Made by a program: the position numbers and the translations under genes. Of a stretch of 64,000 nucleotides of DNA, positions 10,965-21,268 are shown one piece after another. This stretch comes from Hortaea werneckii (taxonomy: Eukaryota > Ascomycota > Dothideomycetes > Mycosphaerellales > Teratosphaeriaceae), in contig JBAOKB010000020.1 of NCBI GenBank assembly GCA_037044905.1, positions 1,969,738 to 2,033,737 on the forward strand. Direction: 5' to 3'. Numbering within the stretch: position 1 is the first letter of the stretch; every line of letters begins with the position of its first letter. Below the pieces are notes generated by a model, which was not told the origin of the DNA, did no database searches, and saw only the letters and a program-made list of their open reading frames with translations.

Positions 10965-11942
10965 TCAGAACCCAAGCTCATTCATCCTATCGTCGTCCTT
11001 GCCAACAGTCGAGGCCGAGGCCTTCTTGTCAACCTTCGCAAACATACTTGCGATGCCGTTCACCCCTTTCGGTGCAAGCTTCAAGCCCTCGAACCGCGAT
11101 TCAGGCAGCCTCTTGCCGGCTTTGATACTCTCCGTTACCCATTCTGCCGTCACGTAGTTCACTGCATTACCTCCTTGTCGGGCGATCTCTTTCTGTATCT
11201 TGCTGCCGGCCAAGCCACCTCCACAGCCACCCTGCGCACTTGTCTTCCCGATTATAACATGCGTGACGCTTCTTCTACCCAGCGCAATGGAGAGGTCGCC
11301 GCCATGATTGCGAACGACAAACTTCAATCGGTGGTCGGAAATGGTGGGCATAGTGGAGCCATTGATGTAGAAGCATAGGCTGCGGAAGATTTGGGGTGCG
11401 AGACTTTCTTCGGGCCCTTCTTCCTCTGCGTCCTGCTGACTGTGTTGCTGTGGCGTGGAGTCGATTGAGTCGAGTGGCGACAGGAGATGGGAAGGAGAAG
11501 ACTCGTGCGATGTCCAACTTGTCTCGCGGATACTTCCATCTTCTTTCCGTACGGGCGTCCACGGATTCACCAATTTGGTTGGCTTGTCCTCCTCAACTTT
11601 CACTCGTTTCGACGGTCTCTCGGTATCTTTGCTCACCCTTCCCATCTCAACTATACTCTTCTGCCCGTCTGATCGCAGTCCCTTAGCACCTTTGACCCAT
11701 CCACCATTCTCCGTCCTGCCATCTTGACCAAAGTCTAAGCTGCCCGCTCCAACAGTGTCAGAAACTCGCTTGCCACCACCTCGGCCGCCACTATACTGTT
11801 CGCGTAGCTTCTTGTTGCGGGAGTCTCTCCATGAAGTGCTACCACCTAGCCGATTTTCCGCTTTCTGATGCCCAGTGGCGCTTGAATTGAAGGCGTCGAA
11901 AATGTGCTTTGTAGGCTTCGCTGCTTGTGGAGCTGTAGGCAT
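10965..11942 (-). CDS. BRCT-domain nuclear protein
   Basis: A single exon of 325 aa starting at an ATG (11942-11940). The N-terminal about 180 residues are polar and basic, with a motif-like stretch (KHIFDAFNSSATGHQKAENR, then GWRD/SWRDSRNKKL and ENGGWVKGAKGLRSDGQKS) that I recall as conserved in ascomycete relatives. From about residue 185 there is a single BRCT domain: IFRSLCFYINGSTMPTISDH, LKFVVRNHGGDLS, RRSVTHVIIG and a closing YVTAEWVTESIKAGKRLPES with the invariant Trp. The domain most resembles the BRCT of Rev1-type proteins, but there is no polymerase. BRCT modules bind phosphopeptides or DNA ends, so a DNA damage role is likely by family only. Confidence 0.85.
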   Translation of the reverse strand: MPTAPQAAKPTKHIFDAFNSSATGHQKAENRLGGSTSWRDSRNKKLREQYSGGRGGGKRVSDTVGAGSLDFGQDGRTENGGWVKGAKGLRSDGQKSIVEMGRVSKDTERPSKRVKVEEDKPTKLVNPWTPVRKEDGSIRETSWTSHESSPSHLLSPLDSIDSTPQQHSQQDAEEEGPEESLAPQIFRSLCFYINGSTMPTISDHRLKFVVRNHGGDLSIALGRRSVTHVIIGKTSAQGGCGGGLAGSKIQKEIARQGGNAVNYVTAEWVTESIKAGKRLPESRFEGLKLAPKGVNGIASMFAKVDKKASASTVGKDDDRMNELGF

Positions 11943-12710
11943 ATTGCTGAAGCCTTCGTGGGGCAGTAATGATACCTAATGAGCTGCTGAGCGCAGCAGC
12001 CTATCGTTTGTATTGCATGTTGTGTAATGAATTCTCAACTCACGGACAACATTCATTGGGAAAACAACGGACAAACAATAATGACGCCACAGTCAATCGG
12101 CCTGCGCACAGACCTGAAGCGCGTCTCGGACGCAAGCACTTTCACTTGCATTTCATGCGTTCAATATACTGGCACATAACATTCAACTGAAGACTGTCGT
12201 GAGAACCATTGCAGTAAAGTTGCCGCAAGACAAATCGTAGCGCTGTACGGCGTAGTATTTCGACGGCACGACCTTATCAAGCCACGCGTGGAAGGTCTCG
12301 CAAGCAGTCCGAGCCGCATAGAAACATTTGGCATTCCTTCAAGCATCGTTCAAGATCCTGCAACTGGCTGCATGACCATCTTAAGAGGCAGTTTATGCCT
12401 TCGCTATATAGTACCTTGTGATCATTTAGGTTGCATCGTCGCCCCCCATCCGCGCCTACCCACATGAAGCTAGCGATAATCTGCAGCAGAAGTGGGAAGA
12501 ACTCCACGATGCGTTCACGCGCCGCCGCCGCACCTCTCCAGATTTTCCGCAAGATCGACATCGCCGTTTCGTAACCCTTTCCCCCCCCTAAAATAAGACT
12601 TACATGCGCTTCGACGGTGTCGCCATCTCCTCCCCTTTAAGACCTCTATATGTACAGCATATATTCTGAGGTCGCACAGAGCCAGCGCATATAGAGCGCT
12701 GTGAACGCAG
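11943..12710. promoter_or_regulatory. Divergent promoter region of BRCT and GH76 genes
   Basis: A 768-bp interval between two start codons pointing away from each other. No frame with protein-like sequence, no repeat and no RNA gene was recognised. A run of nine C at about 12580-12588 is the only obvious low-complexity feature. Confidence 0.5.
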
Positions 12711-14516
12711 ATGCAGCCACCAAAATGGATGGAGATTACCTCTTCCCGCTCCCAACAGCCAAGGTCGTGGAGCAGGACTACTGTCTTCCTTAGCTGCTTC
12801 GTGGGAGCCTTCACTATCACCATGGTCCTCAAATATGATTTTGCAATCTTGTCAGCGCTGGTAAAAGCAACTGTTGCTATTACCGCCAATGCTGGCACCG
12901 CCAATCCTGAAGACAGCAACCCTTGGCGAGCGGCAGGTCCGCATCATAATACAAGTTACTGGTCTGATGAATTGAAGAATACACTGGATGTGATGCAGAG
13001 CGAGCCGTTCTGGAACGGTACATACTGGCCTGACACAATCCAATGGATCGGCGCATTTCTCAATACACTTGTCGCCGCTTCGGAACGCTCACTTGTCTCT
13101 GCGTTGGACATCGATGGTGGTGCCTCGTCAGGCGCTCATATCCCACCTGACTCCGACCAGGCCAAAATAGCCAAGTACTACTCGGATATCCGAGCCTACT
13201 TTGACACCGAAGATGTAATACAGATATTTGACGCCGCCTACGACGACGCTCAATGGGTGGTGCTTGAGTGGCTCGAAGCTATCAGGTTCATCTACCAATA
13301 CGACGACTATGCTTCCTCTGCGCAAGGTAAAGCGGATATCGCACGATTTGCGCACCGAGCTCACATCTTCTACAATATTGTCCAGGACCAATTCGATACC
13401 TCACTCTGTGAAGGCGGAATCACATGGAACCCTACGCTGGCACCGTACAAGAATGCCATCACCAACGAGCTCTTCTTGTCGAGCTCGATCGCGATGTACC
13501 TCTACTATCCCGGAGACGACGACACAGACCCTTATCCCAGTCCCGCATACACAAACGCGACCAACACGACATTGCCAGCCTTGCCACCCCTAGCAGCACA
13601 TGACCCCGTCCTGCTAGACAATGCAATCCGAGAGTACTCCTGGTTCCGACACCGCAATTTCACGAATGCCCAAGGCCTAGTCGTCGACGGCTTCCACGTC
13701 TCAGAAGGCCAAACGGCCTGCGACGAGCGGAACGAAATGGTCTATACTTACAACCAAGGCGTCTTACTCTCGGGCCTGCGCCAGCTCTGGGAGGCTACAG
13801 GCGATATCCAGTACCTTGTCGACGGTTATGCGTTCGTAGAGACTGTCATCAATGCGACGGGCTGGTATACCAGCCCTAGCTCGTCGTCGTCGTCGGAAGA
13901 AGAAGAAGCTGCTGGTCAGTGGGCGGGATTGGGCCGCAAGGGCGTCATGGAAGATTACTGCGATGCCCCCGCGAACTGCTCCCAGGATAATCAGATCTTC
14001 AAGGGGATCTACTTCCATCACTTGGATTTGTTTTGCGATGCGTTGCCTACGCGTACGCCTCTCATCGAGGGGGTTACGTTTACCGCTTCCCCTGAGCTGG
14101 CTGCTGAGCATGCCGGGAAGTGCACGGCTTATCTTCCTTGGATCAGTCATAATGCTCGTGCTGCCCTTGCTACACGCAATGATGCCGGTGTTGTAGGTGG
14201 GTGGTGGGGAGCGAGCTTTGTGGGTAAGTCACAGCAGGCTTGGCCGGCTTATGCGGTGCCGAAGCCGGAAGGTAGTGTAGATGAGAAGAATGAAGAATGG
14301 GTGTTGGGCGAGGCGCCGTGGAAATGCCAAGGTTGGCATTGCCAGGCAGGTCGGCAAGGTAGTCGTGCAGGCGGCCTGGTCTCGGGGAGCCTGATGAGAG
14401 GTCGAAGGGCAAGGAATCGTGATGTGAACGATCAGGGACGAGGGAGGACAGTAGAGACGCAAGGGAGTGGGGTGGGGGTTGTGAAGGCTGCCTACAATGT
14501 TGGTAGGATAGACTAG
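12711..14516 (+). CDS. GH76 family alpha-1,6-mannanase-like glycoside hydrolase
   Basis: Single exon, 601 aa. A short basic N-terminus is followed by one hydrophobic segment (about residues 24-42) that can act as signal anchor. The hydrolase region then shows the GH76 marks: QWVVLEWLEAIRFIYQYDD preceded by an adjacent Asp pair (D178-D179, in YDDAQW) that matches the catalytic Asp-Asp of GH76, then GGITWNP, YKNAITNELFLSSSIAMYLY and the YTYNQGVLLSGL segment. Many N-glycosylation sequons (NTT, NCS, NAT, NGT) fit secretion. Fungal GH76 proteins of the Dcw1/Dfg5 group build or remodel cell-wall mannan and GPI-anchored proteins. A serine run followed by a glutamate run at about residues 389-399 is an odd low-complexity insert; the tail after about residue 540 is Gly/Arg-rich and has no clear GPI signal. 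Confidence 0.88.
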   Translation: MQPPKWMEITSSRSQQPRSWSRTTVFLSCFVGAFTITMVLKYDFAILSALVKATVAITANAGTANPEDSNPWRAAGPHHNTSYWSDELKNTLDVMQSEPFWNGTYWPDTIQWIGAFLNTLVAASERSLVSALDIDGGASSGAHIPPDSDQAKIAKYYSDIRAYFDTEDVIQIFDAAYDDAQWVVLEWLEAIRFIYQYDDYASSAQGKADIARFAHRAHIFYNIVQDQFDTSLCEGGITWNPTLAPYKNAITNELFLSSSIAMYLYYPGDDDTDPYPSPAYTNATNTTLPALPPLAAHDPVLLDNAIREYSWFRHRNFTNAQGLVVDGFHVSEGQTACDERNEMVYTYNQGVLLSGLRQLWEATGDIQYLVDGYAFVETVINATGWYTSPSSSSSSEEEEAAGQWAGLGRKGVMEDYCDAPANCSQDNQIFKGIYFHHLDLFCDALPTRTPLIEGVTFTASPELAAEHAGKCTAYLPWISHNARAALATRNDAGVVGGWWGASFVGKSQQAWPAYAVPKPEGSVDEKNEEWVLGEAPWKCQGWHCQAGRQGSRAGGLVSGSLMRGRRARNRDVNDQGRGRTVETQGSGVGVVKAAYNVGRID

Positions 14517-16972
14517 CAACCTGATTGACTGAGATTCTACCGACTTGATCGACAACAGGAAGACTGTATTGTACAGAATGGGGCAAGCTGACACCACTCC
14601 AGCCGGAAGTCGCTTTTCTCATGTCCCAGAGAAGAAGCAGCTCACTGGGCCAGAGGTCTTGGACGCCAACGTTGCAATTAAGGTTCTGAGCCCATGGGAG
14701 CTTCATCTTCGGATGCGGCAACAACGCGTGACCAACTTCTGTTCACGAAAGACTAACCTTCCGTGTCATGACCTGCAATAGGTCTCCATGCTAGCTCGCT
14801 CTTATAGTCGCCCGTTTTCAGAAAGTCATGATACTAAAGCGGTCGATACTATATACCGCGGAGATATGCACGAGCTGTTTCGAAAAAGGCGTTTGTAAAT
14901 TCGCGTTACAACGGGAAAACGGGGAGGGATGTTATAACGGACTGTGGGAGAAAGAGGTGGCTTTCAATGCCGTCAACTGCCATTCGTCATCTCAACGATC
15001 TCCCTAATTTGTTTCTTGGATAGCGGGTTTGGGATATAGGTCTTTCAAGGCACTCGAAGGCGTAGATGGCTTGAGACGTTGCCTGGATGTGGAGATCACT
15101 CTGGGCTTTGCTAATGGTACTGTAGAGACTATTCCTTGCTTTTAATGTAGGTTTTGGGATGCAAGGATGGATTGCGACGAGGACGATGACGCGTGCATAT
15201 CTTTTCAAAAGGGGGAGATGCGATGGTCTACAGTGTGTCTGGCCTACCTCATACGTAGATGCGGCCTTTGACTTCTCGCTGAAGCCAAACTCGTCCGACT
15301 CGCGTGAATCGTCGATGTAAGCTACAGAGCTCGCCGGAAAATGGCGCAGAAGCTTTGAAATAGGCGTCACAAGTAGGTGAATGACAGCTACTCTGCGTCG
15401 TCGAGCTCGCCTGAGATCTCGATACTACCCCGGAGGTTCGTCCTGAGAGCCCTGGAGGTTGCGGTCCGGTGGACCAATGCCGAATTAAGCTGCGTCATGT
15501 GGCCCATGTGCACCAGATCTCATCGACGCTTTCCCTCGGGCGGGCGCGTTCGCAATCGTGGGCTTGGGGCGTTATCGACGGAGCACGCTCGTGGGAACCT
15601 TGACGACCGGGCGCGTCGATGCGTCAGACAGTTTGAACCCTTCGGGGAGGTTGTGTTCTATGCTACTACTGTAGTCGGAACAGCAATACAGTGTAATTTA
15701 TTACTAGTGCCCATCAATGGCGAATTTCTGCGGGTGCCGAGTGTTGAGGGTGCGGTGAGACGCGTAGATCACAGTCCACCCGCGGCTTTTTGTTTATTTT
15801 CTCTCCCGCGTCAACATCAATAAACAGCGTGGATGTGGGGGAGCAACCACGCCGGCCGCACGGAGCCTGCGAGGTGGCCGCTGGACGAGCATGATCGCTG
15901 GTACCTTTGGGCAGTGAAACACGTCTTGGCTCCACACAGCCTCCCGGTGGCAATTTGCGAGTGAATAGCAGCGGTGGTGTTCAATGGTACTGTGTATTAG
16001 ATCCCCTCGATAGTGCGTCTCATAAGGATGGGAGGTAATTACAGTATTAGGAGCGGGCGGGAGAGACAGACAGGCGTTAGGAGCCCCCGCCGGGCTGAAT
16101 GGCGGGTTGTGGATTTAGATTTTCTGGTGAGAGTTTCGGCTGTGATCTCGCCGGCGCTGCCGCAGTTTGCCGTATGAGCGAACCTTGAGGCGTATAGTGC
16201 TGTACGTAGTAGGCTAGCGAGTGGCACGTGTTCCCGCGAGTCTTACGGGTCCCACCTGTTTTACTTGCCCAGTATTGCGCACGGACTGGGGACCCTCAAC
16301 TCGCACCCGCCCTGCACCTGCACGTTGCGCTGTCGCGACTTCCTACTTTTCCACGCAGCGGATCCCAGGCAGGCAACCTCGCAACCCAGCCACTGCTCCA
16401 AACCCTGGATCGCCGTTTTTCTCCTCTTGCTCTCCGTCTCTCTTCATCTCTGTATACCGACTCGATTCCGCCACGCGCCCACCCTCTGCGACACCTCGAC
16501 GCCACTTTCCATCCTCGGGGCGCACGCGACGCGCCTGTGTTGTTTGGGGTGTCATCGCATTCCACCGCAATCCACTCCACCCACGCCCCATCACCAACGC
16601 CACCCTGCACCATCCTTATCCGCAGCGAGCCGACCTCACGCCCTCGATACACAGACACAGACACCCCCATCCACACACACACACACACGCATCTTCTCAT
16701 GTACAGTCTCGGATAGTGGCATCATCCCACTGTCCCCGCGTCATCGCGAGTCAGATACCGCAAGACACCAATCCACCACCAATACGCCATCACCGAAACT
16801 TGTCGCCTACCACCCCGCTAGGCAGCCATCAATCGACTACAACTACGACAACAGACACTACAACCCGGACACTCACTCCATCGCGCCTTCTGCCCTGCGT
16901 CACCGTCGTCGTATCGCATCCGCCGCGTCGGCAGGCAAGACATCCGCCTAGGCTTCAGATGCGCGCGCAGTA
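14517..16972. other. Intergenic region and long leader of the Wee1-type kinase
   Basis: About 2.46 kb. No protein-like frame stands out; the 148-codon frame at 15377-15823 and the overlapping C-rich frames at 16221-16973 look like compositional artefacts. From about 16220 to the kinase start the plus strand is strongly C/T/A-rich and poor in G, typical of an untranslated leader, and includes a (CA)n run at 16672-16688. Many ATGs occur in this stretch, so a long leader would carry upstream frames. Confidence 0.55.
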
Positions 16973-19900
16973 ATGGAATTCGAATTCTCTCCTCGCCATC
17001 GGGAGGGCGGCGCTCCTCACCTGCTCTCACCTACTCACGCACGCTCATCACCATCCCCAGTTGACAATTTCGCCGCCATTCGCCAGCTGCGTCGCTCGTT
17101 GTCGCGTTCGCCATCCAAGCCGCAGCGCTACTCACTCCACACACGCCCTACCAACGCCTCGCCTACCCAGCCTCTGTCTCCCTCCAATCTCTCCCGCTCT
17201 TTCAACGTTGACGGCACTTCAGAGGTACATTCCCGGCCTAAGTATTCGGTGAAGCGTACCGCCCCAGTCCGTGCCACTCCCCGCAGGACATCGCCAAACA
17301 GCCCACTGAGACGCGCTCTCAAAGACGGCGCCCCTCAGATGATTGTGAGTCCGCCCAATATCCGGAGAAAATCCCCAGAAATCGGAAAGGAAAACCTGCA
17401 AGAAATGGACTTGGGAGACGACGAGATGGAGGACAAGTCGCAGGAGGCACGATTCGATGAGCCTATCAAGATCGATTTCTTGAAGCCAGACAAGCTGCTT
17501 CAGCCGGCGAAGAATGAGCACGTTTCGCCAATGAAGTCCAGCCCGCTAAAGCGGAGTGACGGGGTGATGAATCTAGAAGCCGCAGGCTTTGGCAGTCCGC
17601 GTACGAACAAGCGTAGAAGTCTGCATGGCGTATCCTCCATGAACAGTGATTTCAACATCTTCGACCAAGGCTTCGACGGTGCTTCTGGCGAGTCCAACGA
17701 AGCGCAGCCTAATCGCACTTCGGACGAGTTTGTGCGTGATCAGACATCAAATTTCTCTTCTACTTGGCCAGCACCAGCGACAAGCTCTCCACAAAGGAGG
17801 CCGATTGGACTCCGAAAGTCCACCATGCAGCAGCGTCTTGGGCCTGGGCGGTCGAAACTCTTCCCTGATGCTGGTCGCGATCCCACCATGAGTCCGTCTC
17901 TTACTCGTGCAAGGTCGCGAATCTCTCTTGATGGATCTCTGCCCCTCCGAGGCCTAGACTCCAACTCTCCTTTCCGGAGGAGCACTGTAAACGAGCCACC
18001 GGTCTCTTTCACGCCACCGGTACAAAAGCAGCAACCATCTGCGCCAAAACCTCATCCGCTTTCACATGCATTGACCCCTTCCTCATCTACATCAAGCGTG
18101 CTAGAAGACCAGCACTCTAACGAGCACGAGCACGAGCAGCAATGCGAGATGCCGGCCCCTGCAGCGCAGGAGCCCTTGCGTCCGCTACCGGGCTTCTCGC
18201 GCTCTTTGCCAATCGGTGCCACGCGGGCTACCGACAACGACCAGGGTACCCGTCAATCGTCTGAAGAATCATACGCAACCCCTGCTGCCTTTAAGATGGC
18301 AAAACCGAACCCTAGCGCGTTCCACTCTACCGGCCTGATCTCTAAGCGGAACAGGAACGTGGAAATGCAATCCTCGAATTTTGCCAACTCACACATGCCG
18401 GACACTCCTTCAAAGAAGGCGGCACATTTCCAGCTTGGTACGACTCCTGCGCCCCCATCAGCACTTGGGAAGGTCTTCCAGCCCATGCATGAGTTCGGCA
18501 GTCCCAGTACCCCTTTCAATGGACGCATCTCTAAGGCTTCGCCCGAGTCGTTCGGCCAAGGCGTAAACATCTTTGGGTCTCGAGTTGGTGCTACTCAATT
18601 AACTCGCCGTGGAAGCTTCCTAAGTGTAGATGGCGATGATATTAACAATTCGCCAACACATCGGCTGCAAAGCCAGCCCAGCAACGACGATCTCCCGCCC
18701 ACACCAACCAAGTCCGCCTCGACTTCAACCAACAGGCCGCAGTCAAAGGGAAAGAGTAACAGTCTCCGCAGCAGTCTTTTCGGTAGAAGGACGTCACTGG
18801 GCCCAGATACCTTTGCTTCTCCTGCTGTCGATGACCAGCCTCTGCCCCACGACCATGTCGGTAAGTATGCACCTCTGCTTGAAACGCCTTATGCGCATCT
18901 GGAGAAGCAGACAAGGCTCGTGAGCGATGATGACAGCTCCATGCCGTTCATCACCTTGACAGCGTGTGCGTCACCTTCGCCCACGGCTGGAAGGGGTCGC
19001 TCACTGTCCCACGACAGCCTAACAGCTTCTCCGAGTCCGCTCTCGAAGATGTCGCTCAGGTCGCTACCTCAGCTTCCACCTCGCCCTTCGAGAACACCTA
19101 CTAAGCCCCTTTTCGCAGTCACGACACCCACCGTTCAACCTGACGTCGAAAATTTCTCGCCCCACACCCCACAAGAGTCTTTCACACCCCCTGATCCAAG
19201 CAGTCTGTCCATTTCGGCAGAGCACAGGCCCACGACGTCATTTGGCGGTCGTTCTATAACGAATGGCCTTCCACCAGCGACGCCCACTGGCCCAAAGGAT
19301 GGTCAATCAGGGTCCAGCTTCGCTCAGGGTGTCAGCAAGACTTCGAGCTATTTCGCCAACGACGTCGATACGACATTAACCGCTCGATTCGGCTACGTCT
19401 TCACCTCTGGCATTGGCGAGTTCTCACAAGTTTACAGGGTCGAGAAACCACTTCCTGGAACACTTCAGGGATCACAAGCTCACCTTAGTCCCGGTGCCAA
19501 AGTGTGGGCTGTGAAGAAATCAAGGAAGCCTTATACCGGTCACAAAGACCGTCAGCGGAAGATGCGAGAGGTTGAGATCCTTCGAGCCATGCGCGGTGCT
19601 GAGCATATTGTGGAGCTCGTGGATGACTGGGAGTCTAAGAACCACCTATACATCCAGACCGAGTTCTGTGAGAACGGCAACCTGAAAGACTTCCTTTTCA
19701 ACACCGGGTTCAAGGGTAGGCTGGACGACTTCAGGATCTGGAAGATCCTAGTAGAGCTCTCCCAAGGTGTCAAGGCCATCCACGACGCCAACTTCATCCA
19801 CCTCGATCTCAAACCCGCCAATGTTTTCATCGACTGGGAGGGCGTGCTGAAGATTGGCGACTTTGGTATGGCAAGTGCTTGGCCTGCGCCACCCGGTCTG

Positions 19901-20491
19901 GATGGTGAAGGTGACCGCGAGTACATCGGCCCCGAAGTACTTTGCGGAAAGTTTGACAAACCGGCGGACATTTTCGCACTTGGTATGATTGTCCTTGAAA
20001 CCGCGGGAAACATTGTCCTGCCGGACAACGGTGCCTCATGGCAGCGTCTCAGGAAGGGCGACCTGAGCGATCTCCCAAGCCTGACCTGGACGACTGAGAG
20101 CAGCCTAATGCGTGACGAATCAGGCGAGCCGATCGACAACGTCAACACGCCCGAGATCGATATTTCGGAGCCTGCTGTGCAGGAAGAGGACGATTTCAGT
20201 TTCCTCCGGCCGGCTAGCAAGGGTCATAGACGCAACCGCAGCAGGGAGTTGGTAACGCCTCCAAACTTCATGATCGACCCTCATGACCCCGAAGCGCTCG
20301 ACCAGGTAGTGCAATGGATGATCTGCCCGAGACCTGAAGGGCGACCTAACATCGATCAACTGCTCTCCGCAGGCGGTGTGCAGTGGGTCGAGGCTCGTAG
20401 GCGTGCTGGAGCCACCATCTACGAAGGTAGCTGGGGTCCCGCCGACAGCGTCGTGAGCCACGGCCAAGATGTCGAGATGTCGGATGTATAG
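16973..20491 (+). CDS. Wee1/Swe1-type mitosis inhibitor protein kinase
   Basis: Single exon of 1,172 aa. The first about 790 residues are Ser/Thr/Pro-rich and disordered, with many S/T-P sites and a KEN box at residues 139-141 (KENLQ), a possible APC/C degron. The kinase domain starts near residue 803: glycine loop SGIGEFSQVYRV, ATP-binding Lys848 in WAVKKSRK, catalytic loop IHLDLKPANVF (Asp945), a DFG at about 963-965, and DREYIGPEVLCGKFDKPADI. The EGDREYIGPEVL segment in place of the usual APE motif is the hallmark of Wee1 kinases, which phosphorylate the inhibitory tyrosine of Cdc2/Cdk1 and delay mitosis. Aspergillus AnkA is the expected counterpart. A long insertion (about residues 1025-1090) separates the last kinase subdomains. 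Function assignment is strong; the long leader suggests translational control but this is inference. Confidence 0.92.
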   Translation: MEFEFSPRHREGGAPHLLSPTHARSSPSPVDNFAAIRQLRRSLSRSPSKPQRYSLHTRPTNASPTQPLSPSNLSRSFNVDGTSEVHSRPKYSVKRTAPVRATPRRTSPNSPLRRALKDGAPQMIVSPPNIRRKSPEIGKENLQEMDLGDDEMEDKSQEARFDEPIKIDFLKPDKLLQPAKNEHVSPMKSSPLKRSDGVMNLEAAGFGSPRTNKRRSLHGVSSMNSDFNIFDQGFDGASGESNEAQPNRTSDEFVRDQTSNFSSTWPAPATSSPQRRPIGLRKSTMQQRLGPGRSKLFPDAGRDPTMSPSLTRARSRISLDGSLPLRGLDSNSPFRRSTVNEPPVSFTPPVQKQQPSAPKPHPLSHALTPSSSTSSVLEDQHSNEHEHEQQCEMPAPAAQEPLRPLPGFSRSLPIGATRATDNDQGTRQSSEESYATPAAFKMAKPNPSAFHSTGLISKRNRNVEMQSSNFANSHMPDTPSKKAAHFQLGTTPAPPSALGKVFQPMHEFGSPSTPFNGRISKASPESFGQGVNIFGSRVGATQLTRRGSFLSVDGDDINNSPTHRLQSQPSNDDLPPTPTKSASTSTNRPQSKGKSNSLRSSLFGRRTSLGPDTFASPAVDDQPLPHDHVGKYAPLLETPYAHLEKQTRLVSDDDSSMPFITLTACASPSPTAGRGRSLSHDSLTASPSPLSKMSLRSLPQLPPRPSRTPTKPLFAVTTPTVQPDVENFSPHTPQESFTPPDPSSLSISAEHRPTTSFGGRSITNGLPPATPTGPKDGQSGSSFAQGVSKTSSYFANDVDTTLTARFGYVFTSGIGEFSQVYRVEKPLPGTLQGSQAHLSPGAKVWAVKKSRKPYTGHKDRQRKMREVEILRAMRGAEHIVELVDDWESKNHLYIQTEFCENGNLKDFLFNTGFKGRLDDFRIWKILVELSQGVKAIHDANFIHLDLKPANVFIDWEGVLKIGDFGMASAWPAPPGLDGEGDREYIGPEVLCGKFDKPADIFALGMIVLETAGNIVLPDNGASWQRLRKGDLSDLPSLTWTTESSLMRDESGEPIDNVNTPEIDISEPAVQEEDDFSFLRPASKGHRRNRSRELVTPPNFMIDPHDPEALDQVVQWMICPRPEGRPNIDQLLSAGGVQWVEARRRAGATIYEGSWGPADSVVSHGQDVEMSDV

Positions 20492-21268
20492 CTGGGATCG
20501 TCGAAGAGCTTGCGGACTGCCAGGGAAGCTGTCGCAGCGATTGCGTGTCTACATTTTCGGAGTTCAGCGAGCGAGCGAGCGAAGCATTCTTGGATTTTTA
20601 AAAAGAGATACCTGACGGCCGCATTCTAATAGTTTACGAGTATATGATGCATCTTTTTGCTTGGAGTGCATATGGGATTGGGATGCATTGGGATACAGTA
20701 CCGCCATACCCCTAAGAGGAGGAGCATGGAAGGCGGGAAGAAGGCGTTTGATAGCTCGGCAATGCGGTTTCTTTTGCGGGGTTCGTCTATTTATCAATTC
20801 ATGGATATCAGAATGAGGGTGTCAAGAGGCCAGTGATGGCGGCGCTTTGCCTGCGTCCGCACCTCTTTTTAAGGGAGGATGCACGGCATTGCAGGGACAG
20901 GAGAGAGATACCTACTGGCTGGCGTGTTATGAGAAGGACGTGCTGTTCTACACCTATGTAGCATGATGATATCGTAAACACGGATCAAGTCGTGCCCAGA
21001 CGAGATCGCGCTTTTGAATGCAAGGATGCACAGTTCCATTATCCATCTCATTCTTTGATATGTGATACTTCATTCTGTTGTTTTCTGCTCTGCGGAGCGG
21101 TAATTTTCCGGCTGGATGGTCCCCGCTATCGCGTCTGTCTCACGTAAGTTGTACAACGGGACTTCCCTCTTGATAAACCCTCGAGAACGACTGCCAGCAT
21201 AGTAAAAGGCTCGATGGAGTGATCAGATGTCCCGTTGATATCTGCATTGACTTCTCGGCTATCGGATC
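20492..21268. other. Intergenic region between Wee1-type kinase and UBA4
   Basis: A 777-bp stretch with a short GAGC tandem run near 20563-20581 and no protein-like frame. It should hold the kinase 3' UTR and the UBA4 promoter. Confidence 0.5.

Noticed and set aside
15377..15823. 148-codon plus-strand frame upstream of the Wee1-type kinase
   Set aside because: Composition and lack of any family feature suggest chance.
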